Source: an uncultured Lentisphaeria bacterium (GTDB taxonomy: Bacteria > Verrucomicrobiota > Lentisphaeria > Victivallales > Victivallaceae). From it: a stretch of 6,328 nt of DNA. A program made the translations under genes and the position numbers. Position 1 is the first letter of the stretch, and every line of letters starts with the position of its first letter. The DNA is taken from the NCBI GenBank assembly GCA_949298665.1, contig CASFXO010000345.1, positions 1 through 6,328 of the forward strand, read 5' to 3'. Positions 1 through 5,341 of the stretch are shown here, in pieces. The notes under the pieces are model-generated. The model worked only from the letters and a program-made list of their open reading frames with translations. It had not been told where the DNA came from and searched no databases.

Positions 1-32
1 CCGACAGGAATTCTGAAAAGGCCGTTTTTCAT
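1..32 (-). CDS. Possible start of a further gene of the minus-strand operon (partial, runs off the window)
   Basis: An ATG at 32-30 opens a frame with no stop before the window edge. It reads MKNGLFRIPVG, then the sequence ends. It begins 45 bases after the stop of the ATP-grasp gene on the same strand, as expected for the next gene of an operon. A purine-rich run (GGGAGGGG) lies upstream but about 23 bases from the ATG, too far for a normal ribosome binding site. Eleven codons do not identify a family. The start is faintly like DegT-type sugar aminotransferases, which are common in such clusters, but that is a guess. The same frame is also open back to the TGA of the preceding gene, so the start is uncertain. 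Confidence 0.27.
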   Translation of the reverse strand, partial: MKNGLFRIPV

Positions 33-77
33 TCCAATCGACGCCGTTCCGATCGCCCCTCCCGTGCGGCGCTGCCT

Positions 78-1226
78 TCACTCCGTCCCGGGCAGATTCC
101 GCCGCCGCTCCGAGGCGTAAATCAGATACCCCGTCCGGTCCGCGCTGGAACCGAGTGCCGCCGGGTCCGGCTCCCGCAGGATTTTCCTCTCGACGATCCA
201 CTCCCCGCGCTGCTCCCCGGTCAGGTATTCCCGCACCGCCGGGGTCGCGGCACTCAGAAACCAGACCCCGGCACAGCGCCGGACGGTCCGGCCTTCCTCC
301 GGCGGCGTGAATTCCCCCAGCGCGCACTCCACGATCCCGCGCAGATAATCATAACCACAGGAAAGCGGCACCAGATGCGAACCGATGAAATCCCCGCCCA
401 TCCGCGCACCGGTTTCCGTCAACGTCAATGTCCCGTCGTCCCCGACGAGCCATTCGGTATGGGCCGCTCCGGAAACCAGTCCCAGCGCCGTCAGCGCCGC
501 CGCCGTTCCCCGCCGCAATTCCCGCAGCCACGGTTCAGGCAGCAGCGACGGCTGATGGTGGGCCAGTTCCACAAAGTGCGGCGCACCGGAAGTCACCTTG
601 TCCGTCACCGCCAGAATATAATGCCGTCCCCCCCCGGAAATGCTTTCCACACTCACCTCCCGGCCGCGGACGAATTCCTCGGCAATCGCCTCGCCGCTGA
701 ACGCCGCTTCCCGCGCCGCCGCCGCCGCCGCAAACAATTCCGCCCCTGTATCCACCCGCCTCACGCCCAGACTGCCGGAACGGTCGCAGGGCTTGACGAT
801 CATCGGAAAAGACAAGGCGGAGACGGCATGCGCGTCATCCGCGGCATTGCGCAGCAGCAGAAAACGGGGACAGGGCAACCCGGCGGCGGCCAGTACCCGC
901 CGCATCTCAAATTTGTGCGTCCACTGCCGCACCGTCGCCGGATCCGGCCCCGGCAAACCCATTCCCGCCGCCACATGCGCCACGGTCGGTACGGCGGCAT
1001 CCGAGGCCGCCGTCAGTACGCCGGAAACCCGCTGCTCCCGGCAGAGGCGCAGAATCTCCTCCTTTTCCCGAATCGAAACCGGAAAGAAGCCATCCGCCTC
1101 AGCCGCCGCCACCGCCCCGTCCCGCCAGGCGAAACAGAGCGGCGAGTATCCCATCTCCCGAATTTTCCGGACCAGGGGCAGTTGCAGATATCCGGCTCCG
1201 ATGACGGCAATCTTCCTTTTTTTCAT
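78..1226 (-). CDS. ATP-grasp domain carboxylate-amine ligase-like protein of a polysaccharide cluster
   Basis: Cytosolic protein of 382 residues with the layout of ATP-grasp ligases, which activate a carboxylate as acyl phosphate and join it to an amine or similar nucleophile. Numbered from the chosen start, residues 1-100 form a Rossmann-like pre-ATP-grasp domain opening KIAVIGAGYLQLPLV. The ATP-grasp fold follows, with the nucleotide-binding lysine and loop (PMIVKPCDRSGSLGV, about 141-155), the hinge acidic pair (IAEEFVRGREVSVE, about 181-194) and the metal/phosphate motif ETGARMGGD (about 271-279). Many relatives have Asn in place of the Gly in ETGAR, but an E-x-GARMGGD form is known in a family often found in envelope clusters. 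A start at 1247 adds seven residues (MGPEPLA). Both starts have only a weak GGA upstream; I prefer 1226 because the first beta strand begins there. The gene lies 12-33 bases behind the transferase gene on the same strand, so it is probably co-transcribed. The substrate is unknown. Confidence 0.85.
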   Translation of the reverse strand: MKKRKIAVIGAGYLQLPLVRKIREMGYSPLCFAWRDGAVAAAEADGFFPVSIREKEEILRLCREQRVSGVLTAASDAAVPTVAHVAAGMGLPGPDPATVRQWTHKFEMRRVLAAAGLPCPRFLLLRNAADDAHAVSALSFPMIVKPCDRSGSLGVRRVDTGAELFAAAAAAREAAFSGEAIAEEFVRGREVSVESISGGGRHYILAVTDKVTSGAPHFVELAHHQPSLLPEPWLRELRRGTAAALTALGLVSGAAHTEWLVGDDGTLTLTETGARMGGDFIGSHLVPLSCGYDYLRGIVECALGEFTPPEEGRTVRRCAGVWFLSAATPAVREYLTGEQRGEWIVERKILREPDPAALGSSADRTGYLIYASERRRNLPGTE

Positions 1227-1259
1227 GGCGAGCGGTTCCGGCCCCATTCAAGCGATCCA

Positions 1260-3182
1260 TCAGGAATTGCCGACGTTTTCTTCCGACTCCGGCGCCCCGG
1301 GGCCGTCGACCGGAAACTGCGGCAAGGTGGTTTCACATATCCGGAAGACCGAAAAGCGAATATCGTGCGCCCGGCAGAAAAATTCCAACCGATGCAGGGA
1401 ATCCGCCGGGGCGTTCCCGGCGGTCACCACCAGCTTGGCAAACGGATGACGCCGATAAATTTCCTCAATATCCTCCGAGCCGCCCAGAACCTTGAATCCG
1501 TACACACGAAGACCGTGCAGCGCGCTGTCGTCGTCAATGATGCCGACGATCTTCTCCCGGCATTCGCTCCGGGTGAAACAATACAGGGAATTGATGAAAA
1601 GCCGGCAGTTCAGCCCGCCGCCGAAAATCGCGGTCCGCTGCAATTTTTCCGGCGCCAGATACTGGAGCGACAGCTTCCGGAACCAGAACCCTTCCGCATA
1701 ATGCAGCAGAAAACGCTCCAGTGAAATCAACGTTGTCGCCAGCAGAGAAAACAGCAATGAACCGGCCAGCAGACGCTGCATCACATCCGGCGTCATCTGA
1801 TCCACTTCCGGAAAGCAGAACAACATGATCAGGGAATTGGAGATCAGCGTTCCCAGCAGCACCATCGACGCCAGATGCCAGTAATTGTTCAACCCCGCCC
1901 GCAGCCAGTAGACCCGGTAAACCCCGGAAAAACAGAGCAGCAGCACCGGCGGCGCAAACGACAGCACGAAAACGTTGAAATGGTGAAAGCTGCCCAGAGC
2001 CAGCGAGGAGGCCACCATGTAGGAGACGGCGATCAGGGCGAAATCAATGAACGGATGCACCATGTTGACCAGGATCCCCCGCTTCGGCTTGGCCAGCCCG
2101 TTGCGGATCAACCGGGCGGAGTCGAACAGTTCCACCACCGCCAGCTGCCGTAACGCGATCAGTACCGCCAGCAGCAGAATGATGTAAGCCACCGCCGGCG
2201 CCGAATCCCGCACCAGGATCACCAGCAGCGCCACCACCGCGAAAAAGGATGCCAGCATATACATCCGCCAGGCCGTGGTGGTCTGCTTCTTGGTCGCCCG
2301 CAGCATCCGGTGATGCAGATGGTCCTGATCGCCGTCCATGATCCCGCCGGCATTGGGATCCAGCAGTTTGCGGGTACTCCGGCGCCAGATCGCCAGCACC
2401 ACGTCGAAAATCGGCACCCCGATGGCCAGCACCGGCAGCAGCAGACTGGTGATCGTCGCCGCCCGGTCGATCGCCGACAACCCGATCACGGCGAAAATCA
2501 ACCCGAGAAACGTGCTGCCCGTATCCCCGAGAAAAATCTTCGCCGGATAAAAATTGTATCGGAGAAACCCGAGGCACGCTCCCGCAAGAATCATCATGGC
2601 CACCGCTTCCGGCACATGCCCTCCCGCCATCAGAAACCAGATCGCCATGCAACCGGACGACACCACCGCCAGACCGGACGCCAGACCATCCAGCCCGTCG
2701 ATCAGATTGAACGCATTGATGATGATGATCACCCAGCCCGCCGTCAGCGGCAATGAAACGTACCAGGGCAACTCATAGCCGAAAAACACATAGTCTTCCG
2801 GACCGGTCCACCAGACCACCAGCACCACTCCCAGCTGCACCAGCAGCTTGATCCAGGACTTCAACTCCCAGCGGTCGTCGATCAGTCCGAGCACCGCCAG
2901 CGGCACGGCCGGCAGCAGCAGCCGCCAGAACAGCAGCGTGCCGCCTTCCCCGCTTCTGCTGTCGAGCACGTGGAAGGCCAACGCCAGAAAAAAAGCCAGA
3001 ATCACGGCAATCCCGCCGCCGCGCGGCACCAGCCGTTTATGAATATGCCGCCCTCCGGGTTTGTCCAGATAACCGAGGCGCGGCAGCAGACGGATGCAGA
3101 GAAACGTGAAGAACGCCGAAAGCACGGCGGCTACGGTGGGGTAAATGAGAAGCCCGATGTATTTCTGAATGAAAACCAGCAT
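1260..3182 (-). CDS. Fusion: WecA/MraY-type polyprenyl-phosphate sugar-1-phosphate transferase plus CapD-like membrane and nucleotide-binding region
   Basis: Inner-membrane protein of 640 residues. Residues 1-350 are a full polyprenyl-phosphate HexNAc-1-phosphate transferase (WecA/TagO/MraY superfamily), which moves a sugar phosphate from a UDP-sugar to undecaprenyl phosphate, the first step of lipid-linked glycan assembly. Its hallmarks are all present: PRGGG (53-57), the Asp pair in LIDDRWE (102-103), NAFNLIDGLDG (156-166), FLGDTGS (217-223) and HLHH (288-291), among about 11 hydrophobic segments. Residues 374-491 add four more hydrophobic segments. Residues 517-620 form a Rossmann-like domain (IFGGGLNCRLFI, VGIIDDD, VLGGSEDI) like the N-terminal half of CapD/WbpM/PglF proteins. 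The catalytic SDR dehydratase that normally follows is absent: the protein ends after a short acidic tail. The ATG at 3182 is chosen for its GGAG eight bases upstream and because the hydrophobic N-terminus starts there; GTG 3251 and ATG 3203 are alternatives. The role of the C-terminal half is inferred as sensing or partner binding. Confidence 0.9.
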   Translation of the reverse strand: MLVFIQKYIGLLIYPTVAAVLSAFFTFLCIRLLPRLGYLDKPGGRHIHKRLVPRGGGIAVILAFFLALAFHVLDSRSGEGGTLLFWRLLLPAVPLAVLGLIDDRWELKSWIKLLVQLGVVLVVWWTGPEDYVFFGYELPWYVSLPLTAGWVIIIINAFNLIDGLDGLASGLAVVSSGCMAIWFLMAGGHVPEAVAMMILAGACLGFLRYNFYPAKIFLGDTGSTFLGLIFAVIGLSAIDRAATITSLLLPVLAIGVPIFDVVLAIWRRSTRKLLDPNAGGIMDGDQDHLHHRMLRATKKQTTTAWRMYMLASFFAVVALLVILVRDSAPAVAYIILLLAVLIALRQLAVVELFDSARLIRNGLAKPKRGILVNMVHPFIDFALIAVSYMVASSLALGSFHHFNVFVLSFAPPVLLLCFSGVYRVYWLRAGLNNYWHLASMVLLGTLISNSLIMLFCFPEVDQMTPDVMQRLLAGSLLFSLLATTLISLERFLLHYAEGFWFRKLSLQYLAPEKLQRTAIFGGGLNCRLFINSLYCFTRSECREKIVGIIDDDSALHGLRVYGFKVLGGSEDIEEIYRRHPFAKLVVTAGNAPADSLHRLEFFCRAHDIRFSVFRICETTLPQFPVDGPGAPESEENVGNS

Positions 3183-3190
3183 GACGCCGT

Positions 3191-3194
3191 CTCC
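3191..3194 (-). promoter_or_regulatory. Ribosome binding site of the transferase fusion gene
   Basis: GGAG on the minus strand sits eight bases before the ATG at 3182-3180. It decides the start: the ATG at 3203-3201 has its nearest GGAG 13 bases away, and the GTG at 3251-3249 would put about 20 polar residues before the first membrane segment. Confidence 0.65.
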
Positions 3195-3210
3195 GCACTC
3201 CATCTGTGTG

Positions 3211-3245
3211 CCGGGTCTCCCGGTCTCTGCTGCGGCAGACCGGGA
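3211..3245 (-). promoter_or_regulatory. Leader hairpin with a competing alternative hairpin
   Basis: In the leader RNA of the transferase gene, 3245-3237 (TCCCGGTCT) pairs perfectly with 3226-3218 (AGACCGGGA): a 9-bp stem with a 10-base loop. The second arm can instead pair with the sequence after it, CCGGG (3223-3219) with CCCGG (3215-3211), a 5-bp stem with a 3-base loop. The two structures share the same arm and exclude each other. No U-run follows either, so neither is an intrinsic terminator. The element ends 16 bases before the GGAG ribosome binding site, close enough to affect translation, though neither stem pairs the GGAG itself. A regulatory role is inference; the stems are plain in the sequence. 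Confidence 0.45.
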
Positions 3246-3255
3246 CTCCACACTG

Positions 3256-3264
3256 CCCCCCCCC
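3256..3264. repeat. C9 homopolymer (G9 in the leader RNA)
   Basis: Nine consecutive C on the plus strand, hence nine G in the leftward transcript, 74 bases before the transferase start codon. Runs of this length are prone to slippage. Because the favoured start lies downstream, a length change would not shift the reading frame, but it could alter leader folding. Confidence 0.8.
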
Positions 3265-3310
3265 GCAGCATCCGGCCATCCAACTCAAAACCATTCCCCG
3301 ACTATCATTG

Positions 3311-3327
3311 CCGTCGTCAAACGACGG
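3311..3327. promoter_or_regulatory. Perfect palindrome at the transcription start region (operator candidate)
   Basis: CCGTCGT-CAA-ACGACGG is a perfect inverted repeat with 7-bp arms and a 3-base centre. It lies just downstream of the leftward -10 element, covering roughly +2 to +18 of the predicted transcript. There it could be a repressor operator, or a stabilising hairpin at the RNA 5' end. No T-run follows on either strand, so it is not a terminator. Confidence 0.5.
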
Positions 3328-3340
3328 ATAATACTATTAT
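3328..3340. promoter_or_regulatory. AT palindrome overlapping the leftward -10
   Basis: ATAATA-C-TATTAT is a perfect 13-base palindrome abutting the 3311-3327 palindrome and overlapping five of six bases of the leftward -10 hexamer. On the plus strand it also contains imperfect -10-like hexamers (TACTAT at 3332-3337 lies 18 bases after TTGCCG at 3308-3313), so weak divergent transcription from this spot is possible. It could be an operator half of a larger site or simply promoter sequence. Confidence 0.4.
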
Positions 3341-3364
3341 ACCACGAATCCCCATAAAAAGCAA
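3336..3364 (-). promoter_or_regulatory. Strong sigma-70-type promoter for the polysaccharide operon
   Basis: On the minus strand, TTGCTT (3364-3359) is followed after exactly 17 bases by a perfect TATAAT (3341-3336). TGG stands immediately before it, giving the extended -10 form TGnTATAAT. Transcription would begin near 3329, giving a leader of about 145 nt before the ATG at 3182. The -35 is only 3/6, but the consensus extended -10 compensates for that in housekeeping-sigma promoters. It is the best promoter match I see in the window. Confidence 0.62.
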
Positions 3365-3396
3365 ACATTTCCAGTGTTTTTTCCGTTTTTCAGGTG

Positions 3397-3424
3397 TTGA
3401 TATTCGGTGCAGAAGATGTATTTT
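3397..3424 (+). promoter_or_regulatory. Candidate rightward promoter upstream of miaA
   Basis: TTGATA (3397-3402, 5/6) is followed after 16 bases by TATTTT (3419-3424, 4/6). It lies in the AT-richest part of the gap and faces miaA. Transcription would start near 3431 and leave about 235 nt before the miaA ATG. The match is moderate and could be chance in AT-rich sequence. Confidence 0.3.
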
Positions 3425-3430
3425 ACCTTC

Positions 3431-3546
3431 ACCATATGGTCGCGGACCGTTCCCCTGTTCGGTCGGCGTTCTTCGACTCCCCCCGAAGAGGTTCTCCCGA
3501 TCACGGTGTTCACGACCGGTGGCGACCCAAACCGGCCATTCTTTTT
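3431..3546 (+). other. Structured stretch between promoter candidate and miaA; possible leader RNA or small RNA ending in a terminator-like element
   Basis: This gap segment has no convincing gene. It holds, in order: the palindrome ACCATATGGT (3431-3440); a stem GACCG/CGGTC (3445-3449 with 3460-3464); a stem TCTTCG/CGAAGA (3470-3475 with 3484-3489); and a final element in which GGTGGC (3518-3523) can pair with GCCATT (3535-3540, two G-U pairs), followed by CTTTTT (3541-3546), like a weak intrinsic terminator. An alternative stem CCGGT/ACCGG (3516-3520 with 3531-3535) excludes it. All stems are short, so this may be chance. I recognise no known RNA family or riboswitch. Confidence 0.22.
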
Positions 3547-3560
3547 ATGGAAAGTGCAAG

Positions 3561-3671
3561 ATGAGTCCGCATTCTGATCACGAAGTTTACCGGAAAGACA
3601 ACCGTTTTTCGTACGTATCTTTTCCTTTTCCCGGTTTCTCGTCGAGCCGTCCACGCCGGAGGCCGTCATGA
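3561..3671 (+). CDS. Possible 36-residue upstream ORF overlapping miaA
   Basis: An ATG at 3561 with GGAAAG six bases before it opens 36 codons, beginning MSPHSDHEVYRKD and ending in the basic stretch SSSRPRRRPS. Its TGA overlaps the miaA ATG as ATGA (3668-3671), the arrangement seen in translationally coupled genes. Against it, codon use (TCT, GTT, GTA, TTT, CCT) is unlike the GC-ending codons of the neighbours, the product has no recognisable motif, and miaA has its own good ribosome binding site. It is best regarded as a possible leader peptide or a chance frame. Confidence 0.2.
   Translation: MSPHSDHEVYRKDNRFSYVSFPFPGFSSSRPRRRPS
3658..3662 (+). promoter_or_regulatory. Ribosome binding site of miaA
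   Basis: GGAGG stands five bases before the ATG at 3668-3670. It supports that start and means miaA does not depend on upstream translation. Confidence 0.7.
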
Positions 3672-4606
3672 TTTCCGACGCACCCCTGCTCTGCCTCACC
3701 GGACCGACGGCCTCCGGCAAAAGCGCCCTGGCGCTGCGTCTGGCCCGAGAATTGGACGGGGAGATCGTCTCCGCCGATTCCATGCAGCTCTACCGCGGTC
3801 TGGAGATCGGCACCGCCCAGCCGACGGCGGCGGAACAGGCGCTGGTGCCGCATCATCTGATCGGCTGTTTCGACTGGTCCGAGCGGATCGACGTCACCCG
3901 CTTCGTGCGCCTGGCCGACGCGGCCATTGCGGACATCCGCGCCCGCGGTCGGGTTCCGATCGTCGTCGGCGGCACCGGTTTTTACGTCAAGGCGCTGCTC
4001 TACGGTCTGGACGACCTACCCGCCGATCCGGTACTGCGACGGGAACTGGACCGGACCTATGACCGGGACGATCGTTTCGACGCACTCCGGGCACGGATGC
4101 GCGAACTCGATCCCGCCGCGGAATCCCGCTGGCATGACTGCCGTCGGAAATTGATCCGGGCGCTGGAGGTCCGATTGCTGACGGGACGTTCCCTGCTGGA
4201 GCTTCAGCACGGCCCCCGCCCCCTGCGGTACCGGACCTTCGCCCGCACCCTGCAATGGCCGCCGGACCTGCTGCGGCTCCGGATTGCCGAACGCACCCGG
4301 GCCATGCTCCGGAACGGCTGGATCGAAGAGGCCGCCGCCGCGCTGGCCGCCGGTCTTCCGGACACGCCGACCGCCCATCAGGCGCTCGGGTATGCCGTCA
4401 TCGCCGAACATCTCGCCGGCAGGTGGACCGTGGAGGAAACGGCCGAACGCATCATCACCCGCACCTGCCAGCTGGCCCGCCGCCAGCGTACCTGGTTCCG
4501 CCATCAGCACCCGGAAGCGCTGCCGGTGCTGCTGCCGGGAGATCCGCTGCCGACCCTGCTGCACGAATGGCGCGACTTCGTCCGGCAACCGCAGCAGCAG
4601 CCATAA
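3668..4606 (+). CDS. miaA: tRNA dimethylallyltransferase (isopentenyl-tRNA transferase)
   Basis: Cytosolic enzyme of 312 residues, the usual family length. It transfers a dimethylallyl group from DMAPP to N6 of adenine 37 in tRNAs reading UNN codons, giving i6A37, the substrate for MiaB. Visible signatures are the P-loop GPTASGKS (12-19), SADSMQLYRGLEIGTAQP (35-52), HHLIG (62-66), VVGGTGFYVKALL (99-111) and the C-terminal tRNA-contacting QLARRQRTWFR (268-278). One small departure is the stretch before RALEV: it usually reads close to HPNDxRR and here reads RWHDCRR (154-160), so the Asn-Pro pair is missing. The catalytic motifs look intact. The start is set by GGAGG at 3658-3662. It is divergent from the polysaccharide operon and followed after 99 bases by the purO gene on the same strand. 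No terminator is visible between them, so co-transcription is possible. Confidence 0.96.
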   Translation: MISDAPLLCLTGPTASGKSALALRLARELDGEIVSADSMQLYRGLEIGTAQPTAAEQALVPHHLIGCFDWSERIDVTRFVRLADAAIADIRARGRVPIVVGGTGFYVKALLYGLDDLPADPVLRRELDRTYDRDDRFDALRARMRELDPAAESRWHDCRRKLIRALEVRLLTGRSLLELQHGPRPLRYRTFARTLQWPPDLLRLRIAERTRAMLRNGWIEEAAAALAAGLPDTPTAHQALGYAVIAEHLAGRWTVEETAERIITRTCQLARRQRTWFRHQHPEALPVLLPGDPLPTLLHEWRDFVRQPQQQP

Positions 4607-4622
4607 CCTGCTCTTTGGACGA

Positions 4623-4650
4623 TTGATTTTGCCGGAAGACGGTGTACATT
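4623..4650 (+). promoter_or_regulatory. Candidate promoter for the purO-helicase pair
   Basis: TTGATT (4623-4628, 4/6) lies 16 bases before TACATT (4645-4650, 4/6), in the AT-rich 99-base spacer after miaA. TATACG at 4650-4655 is a second -10-like hexamer. Transcription would begin near 4657, about 50 nt before the purO ATG. Both hexamers are weak, so purO could equally be read from upstream of miaA. Confidence 0.28.
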
Positions 4651-4705
4651 ATACGGAATATACCAGAATCATCTGAAACAACGATCAGGAAAGGCGGTTC
4701 CCATC

Positions 4706-5341
4706 ATGTATCTGGGACGAATCGTGGCCATCGGTCGCACCCCGGCCGGCGTCAACGCGGCCATGTACCGGGTCTCCTCACGCTCCTTCCCGAACCGGGA
4801 AGCGGTACTGCGCGACCGGCAGGTCTCCATCATGCCCCGGAGCGGATTCGAGTCGGATCTGCAGAAAAATCCCTACATCACCTACCATTGCATCCGGCTT
4901 GCCGGAGCATTCGCCGTGGTCAGCAACGGTTCCCACACCGATCCGATCGCGGAAAAGATCGCCATGAACATGCCGGTACGCGACGCCATGACGCTCGGCC
5001 TGCTTGCCATGGATTACGAGAAGGACGAACTGGACACCCCGCGCATCGTCGCGGCGGTACACCTGACCGATCCGGTCGGCTACCTCGGCATCATCCGCAA
5101 AGACGCGGTCCTGGTGCGGGAGTTTCCGCTGGAGCCGGGTAAGGCGTTCCATCTGTCGACCTACGGCCACAATGCCCCCGATCCGCGGTTTCAGGATCCC
5201 GCCTTCGACGCCGTCGACGCGGCGGCGGCGGCCCGGTATGTGGTCGACGGCGGCGTGTTCGCCGAATTCGAACACCCGGTCACGGCGGCGGCGGCATTCG
5301 CCGGAAACGGACAATTTGAGCTGGCGTCGCTGGTGATATGA
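4706..5341 (+). CDS. purO: IMP cyclohydrolase, archaeal PurO type
   Basis: Cytosolic protein of 211 residues, close to the roughly 200 of archaeal PurO. The family closes the ring of FAICAR to give inosine monophosphate, the last step of de novo purine synthesis; most bacteria do this with the C-terminal-independent cyclohydrolase half of bifunctional PurH instead. Family signatures run the length of the protein: MYLGRI at the N-terminus, YRVSSRSFPNR (21-31), NPYITYHCIR (55-64), VVSNGSHTDPIAEKI (71-85), LLAMDYEKDELDTPRI (99-114) and STYGHN (151-156). The family has an Ntn-hydrolase-like fold but is not a self-processing hydrolase. The start is the first Met, matching the conserved MY-GR beginning; GGCGG (4693-4697), eight bases upstream, is a weak ribosome binding site. 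The stop overlaps the helicase start (ATGA). Residues 169-199 are Ala-rich and less family-like. Assignment is by recognition of motifs only; paralogues of unknown function exist. Confidence 0.87.
   Translation: MYLGRIVAIGRTPAGVNAAMYRVSSRSFPNREAVLRDRQVSIMPRSGFESDLQKNPYITYHCIRLAGAFAVVSNGSHTDPIAEKIAMNMPVRDAMTLGLLAMDYEKDELDTPRIVAAVHLTDPVGYLGIIRKDAVLVREFPLEPGKAFHLSTYGHNAPDPRFQDPAFDAVDAAAAARYVVDGGVFAEFEHPVTAAAAFAGNGQFELASLVI

Noticed and set aside
375..1724. Long plus-strand open frame of 449 codons running opposite the ATP-grasp and transferase genes.
   Set aside because: It is antisense to two genes with clear family motifs, spans their junction, and its product is low-complexity Arg/Pro/Gln-rich, typical of shadow frames in GC-rich DNA.
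3363..3379. AAACA/TGTTT inverted repeat followed by several T on the plus strand.
   Set aside because: The stem is all weak pairs, no plus-strand gene ends upstream of it, and it overlaps the leftward -35 region. It does not qualify as a terminator.
3337..3435. Minus-strand 32-codon frame (begins MVKVKYIFC) lying upstream of the transferase promoter.
   Set aside because: There is no ribosome binding site, and its stop codon lies inside the predicted -10 element of the leftward promoter. It is most simply a chance frame in AT-richer sequence.
4596..4612. AGCAG/CTGCT hairpin at the miaA stop codon followed by CTTTGG, considered as a terminator.
   Set aside because: The stem has only five pairs, includes the stop codon in its loop, and lacks a real T-run.
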